Part shown: positions 8,943 through 16,181 of the stretch, in pieces
Numbering within the stretch: position 1 is the first letter of the stretch
Layout of the letters: each line of letters opens with the position of its first letter
DNA from: CADEDV01 sp036383515
GTDB taxonomy: Bacteria > Bacteroidota > Bacteroidia > Chitinophagales > Chitinophagaceae
Direction: 5' to 3'
DNA: 63,194 nucleotides
NCBI GenBank assembly: GCA_036383515.1
Contig: DASVOE010000123.1
Location: forward strand, 1 to 63,194
Notes under the pieces: model-generated
Told to the model about the DNA's origin: nothing
The model's database searches: none
The model's input: only the letters and a program-made list of their open reading frames with translations
Translations under genes and position numbers: made by a program

Positions 8943-9935
8943 TTAATAATTAACTTTCACAATAAATTTATCCTGTTCTGTTACCTGCAGTGCAGAAGCA
9001 CCAGCCGTACTGAGCCGGATAGTTAAACCTTCATTCTGTTTGATTCCACTCATTTCACCAAGCACTTTTGCATAGATGACCTTATTATTGGACGGGTTGA
9101 TGATGCGGACGATAGTACCCGGCTGTACACCATCTATCAATAAGTAATACTTTGAATCGAGCCAGCCACTAGTGGTTTTAAAGATACCTGATGTAACGGT
9201 CTCTTCTTTTTTTACGGGGGATTGCTTTACCTGTTGATCAAAATAATATTTGAAGTAACCATTCTCTGAAACAGGCACATTTACTTGTTGTTTAACGACA
9301 GCAGGTTCTGCTTTTACTTCTTCGTTTTTAATTTCTTTTTTTTCTTCTTTCTCGGGTTGTTTTATTTCTTCTTTTTTTACAACAACAGGTTCAGTTTTTA
9401 CAGGTTCCTCTTTTTTGGGTTCTGGTTTTTTTTCTGCTGCAATTTCCACTACTTCTTTAGGCGCTTTGGGTGTTAATGTAACCGCAGGCATTTCTTTAGA
9501 TACTAAAAAACCAACTACCAGTTTATTCCCGGAATGAACAACATTATTAGGAAGATCATTCCAGTCACGTAAATTTTCCAGTGTTACATTTTTATGAAGA
9601 CTACTCACTTTCATGAGCCCTTCATTCTCTCCTACTTTATAATAAACAGGTGTGCCCTTGTTACCTTTTTGTGTAAAGTTGGTATCACTTAATGGAATTC
9701 TTATTAACTGTCCGATCGCCATGCCTTTATTTATATCCAGCCGGTTATAGGAAGCAATATATCTTGGATGAGCATTGTACAGGCGACCAATAGAGTAAAA
9801 GTTTTCTTTGGCGGCCACCTTATGTTCAAGGTATAATCCCTTGTCGCTGGTTTTTATCAGCAGGCTGCCCTGTTGTGCATAAACAAAATACCCGGAACAA
9901 AATAGAAATAATAACGAAAGGATATACTTATGCAT
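8943..9935 (-). CDS. Secreted LysM peptidoglycan-binding protein
   Basis: A 330-residue exported protein starting at MHKYILSLLFLF with a signal peptide to about residue 20 (FVYAQQG). Two LysM-like modules follow: about 35-85 (HKVAAKENFYSIGRLYNAHP) and 100-150 (YYKVGENEGLMKVSSLH). Then comes a Lys/Glu/Pro-rich linker (about 160-225) likely to be unstructured. The C-terminal domain of about 95 residues resembles a double-psi beta-barrel-like fold (IVRIINPSNNKVIYAKVLG). It probably binds or spans the cell wall. The longer upstream start would place 18 odd residues before the signal peptide. Confidence 0.75.
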   Translation of the reverse strand: MHKYILSLLFLFCSGYFVYAQQGSLLIKTSDKGLYLEHKVAAKENFYSIGRLYNAHPRYIASYNRLDINKGMAIGQLIRIPLSDTNFTQKGNKGTPVYYKVGENEGLMKVSSLHKNVTLENLRDWNDLPNNVVHSGNKLVVGFLVSKEMPAVTLTPKAPKEVVEIAAEKKPEPKKEEPVKTEPVVVKKEEIKQPEKEEKKEIKNEEVKAEPAVVKQQVNVPVSENGYFKYYFDQQVKQSPVKKEETVTSGIFKTTSGWLDSKYYLLIDGVQPGTIVRIINPSNNKVIYAKVLGEMSGIKQNEGLTIRLSTAGASALQVTEQDKFIVKVNY

Positions 9936-9990
9936 ACTGACAATATTTGGGCTTACAAAGATGAGGATTTTTGACTTGCAACAAACCAAT

Positions 9991-11370
9991 TTAATTATGC
10001 TTTAAAATTCGCAATTCTTTAGGATAATAATTGTTGACCCGGTTATGCAATACATTGACCCAGCCCAGCGGATGACCACTAAAACATACCAATTGCCAGC
10101 CTTTATTTGCTAAAGGCAACTGCAAATCCTTCCGTTGCAGGTATTGGATCGCCTGTTCAAAATTGAGGTCAATTTTTTTTATATCCCTGCTTACCAGGTT
10201 GCTCATGGCAAGTGCATGATCGGGTACAAGTTTATCGTTAAAAAATTCACCAATAATAGTTCCGGAATAAACAAGTTTGAAAGTGTTTAACAACAAAGTA
10301 AAATCACCTATCTGATTTTCCGGCCAGGCATAAACTGTATTGTGATGCTTAATAAACTGCTTGCCTTGAATATTCATCCATCGCTCAACAACAGGTAATT
10401 CCTTTTTTGTAACCGGTTCTGGTTTATTTTTTACCCGGAAAGAAGTTTCTGCTTCTCCATCTGTCTTTTTAAAACAAGCCAGGAAGAATCCTTCCCCTTT
10501 TACTTTATCAGGCCAGAAACGATAACCGTGTAATCCTGCTTCAGCAATAACAGTCATGATTTTCCAGTCTTCAGCAACGGACAATGGACAACCATCAACA
10601 GCCAGCTCTTTACTTACCCAGTTGAGAATGTCTTCGTCTTCTTCCTTTGAATAAGAACAGGTGGAATAGATCAATACTCCGTCTTTCTTCAACGAAGGCC
10701 AAACATCCGCCAATATTCTCTGTTGACGCTGCGAACATAACTGCACATTGTTTTCGCTCCATTCCTGTATAGCATCAGCATCACGACGAAATAAACCGCT
10801 GCCACTACAGGGGGCATCCACCACAATCACATCAAAATAATTTTCCAGCTTTGTAAAATTGCCGGGATCATTATTCGTGACCACCACGTTCTCACAACCC
10901 CATTTAATGATATTATCCTTTAACACATTTACTCTTGATCGTATCACCTCGTTACTCACCAGCAAACTATCTTTTGAAAGCAGCGATTGAATGTGCGTTG
11001 ATTTGCCGCCGGGTGCGGCACAGAGATCCAGTACTTTTAAGGGTTTTGATAAATCCACTGTTTGTTTCAACGCCTGTTCCAAAAACATGGAAGATGCTTC
11101 CTGCACATAATAACAACCGGCATGAAAGAGTGGATCGAAAGTGAAGGAGGGGCGGGATTGGAGGTAGTAGCCGTATTCAGTCCATGGAATGGCCTCCCCT
11201 AAATCTCCTCCTGTGGAGGTGGCTTGCGAAGAGTCTGATATCTTGAAAGGATTTATTCTTATCGAAGTAACCTGCTCTCCTGATAAATGTATTTTTTCAA
11301 AAGCTTCTTTATCGAACCCTTTAATTCCTTCCAGTGAATGTAATAGCGCTTCCGGCAATTGCATCAGCAA
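9991..11370 (-). CDS. RsmF/NOL1-type rRNA cytosine-C5 methyltransferase
   Basis: Methylates a cytosine at C5 in ribosomal RNA using S-adenosylmethionine. The 459-residue protein has the NOL1/NOP2/Sun fold: APGGKSTHIQSLL (SAM site, near 121), DAPCSGSGLFRRD (first catalytic Cys) and STCSYSKEEDEDIL (second Cys). A C-terminal RsmF-like RNA-binding region (about 300-459) follows. Residues 46-60 (DSSQATSTGGDLGEA) look like an extra loop before the conserved WTEYGYYL segment; its DNA resembles an intergenic palindromic repeat (11191-11227). MQLPEALL, two codons in, is an alternative start. Confidence 0.88.
   Translation of the reverse strand: MLMQLPEALLHSLEGIKGFDKEAFEKIHLSGEQVTSIRINPFKISDSSQATSTGGDLGEAIPWTEYGYYLQSRPSFTFDPLFHAGCYYVQEASSMFLEQALKQTVDLSKPLKVLDLCAAPGGKSTHIQSLLSKDSLLVSNEVIRSRVNVLKDNIIKWGCENVVVTNNDPGNFTKLENYFDVIVVDAPCSGSGLFRRDADAIQEWSENNVQLCSQRQQRILADVWPSLKKDGVLIYSTCSYSKEEDEDILNWVSKELAVDGCPLSVAEDWKIMTVIAEAGLHGYRFWPDKVKGEGFFLACFKKTDGEAETSFRVKNKPEPVTKKELPVVERWMNIQGKQFIKHHNTVYAWPENQIGDFTLLLNTFKLVYSGTIIGEFFNDKLVPDHALAMSNLVSRDIKKIDLNFEQAIQYLQRKDLQLPLANKGWQLVCFSGHPLGWVNVLHNRVNNYYPKELRILKHN
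11191..11227. repeat. Palindrome-like repeat embedded in the rRNA methyltransferase gene
   Basis: Inverted-repeat-like sequence with GGCCTCCCCTAAATC on one side and GGAGGTGGCTTGC on the other. It resembles the CCTCCCCTAAATCTCC-type repeats often seen between genes in Chitinophagaceae. Here it is read in frame and encodes part of residues 46-60. The repeat-family assignment comes from memory. Confidence 0.45.
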
Positions 11371-11396
11371 AACTATCGGTATAACTTCAATTAAAA

Positions 11397-11440
11397 AATC
11401 TGTGTTAATCTATTAAATCCGTGTCATCCGTGTTCCACTA
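11397..11440. repeat. Dispersed GTGTTAATC/ATCCGTGT-type repeat
   Basis: The intergenic stretch TCTGTGTTAATCTATTAAAT followed by CCGTGTCATCCGTGTTC is built from short GTGT/ATCCGTG units. It is related to the copy after tilS at 34381-34450. Such sequences are common between genes in Bacteroidota. No function is assigned. Confidence 0.5.
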
Positions 11441-11450
11441 TCTTCAAACA

Positions 11451-13688
11451 TTAAAAAGCTTTCTTCGATAAGATACTGATGGCTTGTTTCACCTGTGTAT
11501 TATATGTTTCCATCGTTGCAGCTACGATGGCAATATTTTCCTGTGCTTCTTTCCAGTTTCTTTCTTCAATACCTTCCCGGATACCGGGTAATGTTTTTAC
11601 ACCATACCCGGTATAATAACCCGGTGCATATACCTGGTGCTTATACCAGGATCGTCTTGGCAATCCTTTTTCATTGATCAGGCTGCGCTCCACTTTAAAT
11701 AAAATTTCATTCAGCTGTTTTTGCTTATCCGGTGTTAGCTGTGTGCTGCCGGCATAGAGTTTCTGGAATTCTTCGGTGTTGCTTTTCAGTTGCACGAGGG
11801 TATTTTCCAGCTCACTGAAATTTAAAAATGGCGCTGCCTCTTTCGGCTTGGGTGATTGAACTCCTTTGGTGGGGTCTTTAGCAAGATCATACAATTTATC
11901 AGCAATCATTTTATTTTCCTGTTCAATGTCTGCTCTTGTATTATCCAATAATGTTTTTAACTCGGTCACATAATCGTTCACTGTTTTATAAAAACTATTC
12001 ACGTCAAGTGGCAACACATCGGCGTTCGCCATCCGCATCATCACACGACCAGCTGTTTTGGATAAGGTTACTCCATATTTAAAACCAGGATCTTTAAACC
12101 TTGTAAAATGATCATACGAATCATAAATAGAATGATATTCTCCACCGCTTCCTTCACCGCCAAAACCAAGATTCAATGATGCAATACCCAGGAATTGTAA
12201 AAAACCCGACCAGTCAGAGCCTGCGCCCAATGCGCCGAGCTTAATATTTTTATTTCCTATCAGTTTCGTTCTTGCTGCTTTATCAGCACTCACTATAGCT
12301 GATGCATATTTTCTTTCTTTAATACTCACTCCTGTTTGCGGATCTGTTACATCATTGGCAATTTCATTAAAGAAAGGTTCTAATGTGTGCGAACCGGCTG
12401 CACTCACAAATCCACGGCTGTTGCCATCTGTATTAACATACATCACCGCTTTCTTTCTTAGCTCTTCCTGGTGATCTTCGGCCCATTCGGTAGAGCCCAG
12501 CAAACCCTCCTCTTCTCCATCCCATGCACAATACACCAGTGTACGTTTCAGTTTAAATCCTTTTTTTACCAATTCGCCGATAGCTCTCGCCTCATCCATT
12601 TCTGAAACCATCCCGCTGATAGGATCAGCTGCTCCATTCACCCAACCATCGTGGTGATTGCCACGAATGATCCATTCATCCGGTAACTCACTACCGGGTA
12701 ATTTTGCGATGACATTGTATAAGGTTTTTATATCCCAGTTGAATTGCAATTTCAAATGCACTTTTTCTTTACTCGGTCCTGCGTGATACGTAATAGGCAA
12801 TCCACCTCTCCATGCAGCAGGCACCACAGGACCGCTTAATGATTGCAACAACGGCAATGCATCTTCATACGAAATTGGTATCACCGGAATTTTCATCAAC
12901 GTGATTGCATCATTCCTGTCCAATCGTTTTGCATCTTTGGTGGAAGCATAGCCCGGCGTTAAGGGATCACCGGGATACACCGGCATATCCATTACTGATC
13001 CCCGTTGCACTCCATCCTTCGGACGAAAAGGCCCCTCCGGATAAACATCACCCTGTGCATAACCATCATCTTCCGGATCCGAGTAGATCAAACATCCAAT
13101 GGCGCCATGCTCAGCTGCCACTTTTGGTTTAATGCCTCTCCATGATCCGCCATATTTTGCAATTACAATTTTCCCTTTCACACTTACTCCCATTCTTTCG
13201 AGTTCATCATAATCAGCAGGTATACCACGATTCACAAAAACTAATTCAGCGGTTACATCACCATCTGCAGAATATGCATTGTAAGATGGCAACTGTTCTG
13301 CTTTTTGCCCGCTGGTTCTATCCTGCGGTATTGTTGATTCTTCCAATTTTGCTTTGTAAGGTTTACTGCCCAGTAATTCCAATACTCTTGTTTTGGGTGT
13401 GGGAAACAATACATAATACGATGCTATCTCTGTTTGATAACCCCATTGTTTAAAAAGATTGGCCATGTATTCCGCATTCAGCTTATCCTGCGGACTACCC
13501 ACATGATGCGGATGCGAGGTCAAAAACTTCATCCATTCATCCTGGCTTGCGGCTTTCAGTTGTGCATCAAATTGTTTTTCCCAATCAAGTTGTTTTGTTG
13601 CATTTGCATCGGTAAAGCCCATTAGTTTTTGTGCCCGTGCTAATCCTGAAAAAACCAGGAGTAACAAAACCAGTTTGATGTATTTCAT
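11451..13688 (-). CDS. Secreted M28 zinc peptidase (glutamate carboxypeptidase II-like)
   Basis: A 745-residue exported peptidase. The signal peptide covers about residues 1-19 (LLLVFSGLARAQK), followed by a protease-associated region near 150-240 and an M28 catalytic domain. Metal ligands are visible in HHDGWVNGAADPISG near 346, CAWDGEEEGLLGSTEW near 390, and HSIYDSYDHF near 520. A C-terminal helical domain resembles the transferrin-receptor-like dimerisation domain of GCPII. The likely role is peptide or carboxypeptidase-type cleavage in the periplasm or outside the cell; the substrate is not known. The gene stands alone upstream of the REP/IS110 patch. Confidence 0.88.
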   Translation of the reverse strand: MKYIKLVLLLLVFSGLARAQKLMGFTDANATKQLDWEKQFDAQLKAASQDEWMKFLTSHPHHVGSPQDKLNAEYMANLFKQWGYQTEIASYYVLFPTPKTRVLELLGSKPYKAKLEESTIPQDRTSGQKAEQLPSYNAYSADGDVTAELVFVNRGIPADYDELERMGVSVKGKIVIAKYGGSWRGIKPKVAAEHGAIGCLIYSDPEDDGYAQGDVYPEGPFRPKDGVQRGSVMDMPVYPGDPLTPGYASTKDAKRLDRNDAITLMKIPVIPISYEDALPLLQSLSGPVVPAAWRGGLPITYHAGPSKEKVHLKLQFNWDIKTLYNVIAKLPGSELPDEWIIRGNHHDGWVNGAADPISGMVSEMDEARAIGELVKKGFKLKRTLVYCAWDGEEEGLLGSTEWAEDHQEELRKKAVMYVNTDGNSRGFVSAAGSHTLEPFFNEIANDVTDPQTGVSIKERKYASAIVSADKAARTKLIGNKNIKLGALGAGSDWSGFLQFLGIASLNLGFGGEGSGGEYHSIYDSYDHFTRFKDPGFKYGVTLSKTAGRVMMRMANADVLPLDVNSFYKTVNDYVTELKTLLDNTRADIEQENKMIADKLYDLAKDPTKGVQSPKPKEAAPFLNFSELENTLVQLKSNTEEFQKLYAGSTQLTPDKQKQLNEILFKVERSLINEKGLPRRSWYKHQVYAPGYYTGYGVKTLPGIREGIEERNWKEAQENIAIVAATMETYNTQVKQAISILSKKAF

Positions 13689-14056
13689 AATTGTTGTTTG
13701 AATTTTTTAGTCAGCTGTAGTAATTCTATTGACCTGCTGTTGCGTCGCACTATTCAGGGTTTTGTTCGCTACTCAACATAATCAAACCCGAAGAGAAAGG
13801 TTTTAATTTCAGCCCTTTGGGCAATTCATTTAGTTAAGGATTCCATTTATGCTCCAACGGAGCATTTGGTGGGGAACTCAACAAGCACAAGGAAGCTTTT
13901 CGTTCCGTAGGAACGTCTGGTATAAACCAGCAGCACCAAACGTTCCTACCTTTAGATTGAACAGGTCATTAAAATAATGGATAGCAGGGAAGCTTAATAA
14001 GATATTTGTGGTAAGAGACGGGGTGAACTTGGTTCCTACTTAGATTGAGAGATCTT
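13689..14056. other. Non-coding region with REP-like palindromes left of the IS110 element
   Basis: No gene is seen. The first 150 bases show nothing clear. From 13849 on there are several hairpins: ATGCTCCAACGGAGCAT at 13849-13865, CGTTCCGTAGGAACG at 13901-13915, and CTGGT/ACCAG around ATAA at 13917-13930. ACCAAACGTTCCTACC lies near 13936-13950, and a related half-site with TTAGATTGA recurs at 13951-13959 and 14040-14048. These look like REP/BIME-type extragenic palindromes. Confidence 0.6.
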
Positions 14057-14067
14057 CGTTCCGTATT
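14057..14067 (+). repeat. Left 11-bp inverted repeat of the IS110 region
   Basis: CGTTCCGTATT is the exact reverse complement of 15200-15210. It is either a subterminal inverted repeat of the element or half of a REP-like palindrome at the target site. Confidence 0.5.
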
Positions 14068-14180
14068 AGTCCCCGCCTCCTTCCACGGGTTGCCGAGGCC
14101 CATTTAGAATTCTAAGTCTTTAAAGACTAATTAAAGGTTATAGGCAAGGCAACTTTTTTGTAAGTCTTAAAAGCAAAATT
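14068..14180 (+). ncRNA. Candidate bridge-RNA region at the IS110 left end
   Basis: Non-coding left end before the transposase. GTTGCC (14089-14094) can pair with GGCAAC (14148-14153), enclosing two perfect palindromes: TTAGAATTCTAA (14104-14115) and AGTCTTTAAAGACT (14115-14128). IS110 elements are known to encode a structured RNA here that guides target and donor DNA. It is shorter than the roughly 180-nt IS621 bridge RNA, and the boundaries and guide loops were not resolved, so this is a positional candidate only. Confidence 0.3.
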
Positions 14181-14558
14181 ATGAAACTCCAGCACATCAT
14201 CGGAGCCGACCTCTCCAAAAAAAGTATTGACTTGGTTTGCCACTTGCTTCAAACCCACATTCAGATTGAAAATACGGTTAAGGGTTTTAAAGATTTAATG
14301 CAATGGATGCGGCAACAGAAAATCAATCGCTCTAAAGCAATGATCGTGATGGAACACACAGGGCTGTACAGCTATTGCTTTGAAAGTTTCCTGCACCGAC
14401 ATCACATTGCCTTTTGCAAAATCAATGCACTGGCCATTAAACGGTCACTTGGCTTGGTGCGGGGTAAAACAGACAAACTTGATGCTGCCAGGATTGCTGC
14501 TTATGGCTACGAAAAAAAGAGAAGCTTGCTGTTGATATACCGGTCAGTGATGCGATGA
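14181..14558 (+). CDS. IS110-family transposase, N-terminal part (ORF A)
   Basis: Encodes the RuvC-like DEDD domain: GADLSKKSIDL (first Asp), VMEHTGLYSY (Glu) and GKTDKLDAARIAAYGYEKK (the two Asp), in 125 residues. Homology ends at about residue 113, where the frame passes through A_AAA_AAG (14513-14519). The last dozen residues before the TGA are out of frame. A -1 shift at the heptamer joins it to ORF B, giving about 329 residues, a normal IS110 length. Either a programmed frameshift or a disabling one-base change could explain this; all DEDD residues remain. Confidence 0.85.
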   Translation: MKLQHIIGADLSKKSIDLVCHLLQTHIQIENTVKGFKDLMQWMRQQKINRSKAMIVMEHTGLYSYCFESFLHRHHIAFCKINALAIKRSLGLVRGKTDKLDAARIAAYGYEKKRSLLLIYRSVMR

Positions 14559-15169
14559 AGCGCTTGCAAATGTTGCATTCTACCCGTAACAGGTTAGTAA
14601 AACAAAGAGCTTCATTAACCTGCGCTATTAAAGAATACAAGCACATTGGTATCTCTGAAAAAGATACCATCATGCAAACGCAATTGCAGTTGATCAAAAG
14701 CTTTGACAAGCAAATCAAAAAACTGATGACTGAAATGGAATCCATCATTGATGAGCAGGAATCATTAAAGCGTAACCTCTGCTTATTACAAAGCATCAAA
14801 GGTGTTGGCAAGGTGGTTGCAATTACCACTATTATCAAAACGCACAACTTTACACGTTTTGACAATGCCCGGAAGTTTGCATGCTTTTGTGGTACAGCTC
14901 CTTTTGAGCACAGTTCAGGTACCAGTATCAAAAAGAAATCCAGAATAAGTCACCTGGCTGATAAACAAATGAAATCATTGCTCGATCTGTCGGCTAAAAC
15001 TGCTATCCAATATGACAAAGAACTACGTGAATATTATTTGAGACGAACCAGTGATGGAAGACCCAAAATGAGTACCATCAACGTCGTCCGCAACAAGATC
15101 TTATACAGGATGTTCGCTGTTATCAAACGTCAAACTCCATTTATCGAGAATTATTTACACGCTGCTTAA
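14555..15169 (+). CDS. IS110-family transposase, C-terminal part (ORF B)
   Basis: Carries a coiled-coil-like helical linker (about 20-75) and the Transposase_20 domain. The latter has the helix-hairpin-like LLQSIKGVGKVVAITTII and the segment FACFCGTAPFEHSSGTS with the expected serine. The ATG lies in an ATGA overlap with the ORF A stop. This frame is already open upstream back to the poly-A heptamer (KEKLAVDIPVSDAMKR), so the natural product is probably an A-B fusion. The C-terminus (IENYLHAA) looks complete. Confidence 0.85.
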   Translation: MKRLQMLHSTRNRLVKQRASLTCAIKEYKHIGISEKDTIMQTQLQLIKSFDKQIKKLMTEMESIIDEQESLKRNLCLLQSIKGVGKVVAITTIIKTHNFTRFDNARKFACFCGTAPFEHSSGTSIKKKSRISHLADKQMKSLLDLSAKTAIQYDKELREYYLRRTSDGRPKMSTINVVRNKILYRMFAVIKRQTPFIENYLHAA

Positions 15170-15199
15170 AATTTTTTTTTGGCAGTTCAAGAACCTTAG

Positions 15200-15210
15200 A
15201 ATACGGAACG
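15200..15210 (-). repeat. Right 11-bp inverted repeat of the IS110 region
   Basis: AATACGGAACG is the exact reverse complement of 14057-14067 and lies 30 bases after the transposase stop. Confidence 0.5.
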
Positions 15211-15244
15211 TGCCTAAACTATAGAATCTTTCTAACACACCAAA

Positions 15245-15259
15245 TGTTCCTACGGAACA
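15245..15259. repeat. REP-like palindrome right of IS110
   Basis: TGTTCCTACGGAACA is a 6-bp inverted repeat around TAC, preceded by CACCAAA. It matches the palindrome family left of the element (13901-13950), so the insertion sits within a REP-like cluster. Confidence 0.6.
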
Positions 15260-15401
15260 AAAAACGCTTACATAAATGACATTGCCCGAAGGGGTTTTTT
15301 TATGGGGACGAAAGATGATTTGATCGATGAAGTAAATAAGGAGAACCTGTTTTAAAATTAATGGTACGGTTTTGCTATTCTTTTAAGCAAATCAACTTTA
15401 T

Positions 15402-16100
15402 ATGCTACCAATCGGCGACGACAACAGTGGAAGAACGATCACTCCATTTGTAAATTATCTCCTGATCGCTATCAACATTCTTGTATTCGTTTTTTTACAG
15501 AGAATGGGTGCTGATACAGCGTTTACGTATGCGTTCTCAACCGTGCCCGCCGAAATCATCAATGGGACAGATATAGCTTCAGGCCCCTTAGAGCCAACTC
15601 CAATCCCGGTATATGGCACACTCATCACATCTATGTTCATGCATGGTGGCTGGGCGCATTTATTGGGGAATATGTTGTACCTGTGGATATTTGGCGACAA
15701 CCTGGAAAACAGGATGGGGCATTCAAGGTATCTCGGGTTTTATTTACTATGCGGTATTATCGCTTCTCTTAGCCATGTATTTGCCACTTCAGCTATATCA
15801 CCCGCAAATATGTTAGTGCCAAGTCTCGGAGCGTCAGGTGCTATCTCCGGTGTAATGGGTGGATATCTGTTACTGTTCCCGAAATCACAGGTAAGAGTTT
15901 TACTAGGCAGGGGTATTATTCCTGTTCCGGCTTTTGTGGCCTTAGGTATCTGGATCGTTTTCCAAATCATCAGTGGCATGGGAATGCTGGGCGGTGAACA
16001 GGAGGGTGGAGGTGGTGTGGCTTATGCTGCACATATCGGCGGTTTCATTGCCGGTTTATTATTGGTTAAGTTATTTGACAGGGAAACTAAAACAGTCTGA
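15402..16100 (+). CDS. Rhomboid-family intramembrane serine protease
   Basis: Cleaves membrane-spanning substrates within the bilayer. The 232-residue protein has about six membrane helices. The first loop motif MFMHGGWAHLLGNMLYLW (near 78) matches the rhomboid His-Asn region. The catalytic serine is in GASGAISGVMGGY (near 144), and the catalytic histidine is in YAAHIGGFIAG near 213. A first-loop segment between helices 1 and 2 is extended (about 45-75), as in many Bacteroidota homologues. It is one of two rhomboids in this window (the other at 34487). Confidence 0.92.
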   Translation: MLPIGDDNSGRTITPFVNYLLIAINILVFVFLQRMGADTAFTYAFSTVPAEIINGTDIASGPLEPTPIPVYGTLITSMFMHGGWAHLLGNMLYLWIFGDNLENRMGHSRYLGFYLLCGIIASLSHVFATSAISPANMLVPSLGASGAISGVMGGYLLLFPKSQVRVLLGRGIIPVPAFVALGIWIVFQIISGMGMLGGEQEGGGGVAYAAHIGGFIAGLLLVKLFDRETKTV

Positions 16101-16150
16101 TAAGAGGATAATTTCTATTTTATTAAACTCCATACAAGGCAGTAATAGCT

Positions 16151-16158
16151 TACCTTTG
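16151..16158 (+). promoter_or_regulatory. Promoter -7 element of the ABC-F gene
   Basis: TACCTTTG is an exact TAnnTTTG match, 23 bases before the ABC-F start codon. No -33 TTG is found at the usual spacing. Confidence 0.5.
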
Positions 16159-16181
16159 CCGCCTTAAAATCAGGAGTATTA

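Larger units (their letters stand above)
14057..15210 (+). mobile_element. IS110-family insertion sequence (approximate ends)
   Basis: The element is defined by a split IS110-family DEDD transposase flanked by an 11-base perfect inverted repeat: CGTTCCGTATT at 14057-14067 and AATACGGAACG at 15200-15210. The ends are approximate, because IS110 elements usually lack true terminal repeats and the same half-palindrome occurs in the surrounding REP-like sequence. The left non-coding end is about 120 bases and the right about 30, the IS110-type layout, in which the guide (bridge) RNA lies upstream of the transposase. IS1111-type elements instead have subterminal inverted repeats, so the subgroup is not settled. 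Confidence 0.75.

Noticed and set aside
14437..14931. 164-codon minus-strand frame over the IS110 transposase junction
   Set aside because: It is antisense to conserved transposase motifs and spans the frameshift site by chance.
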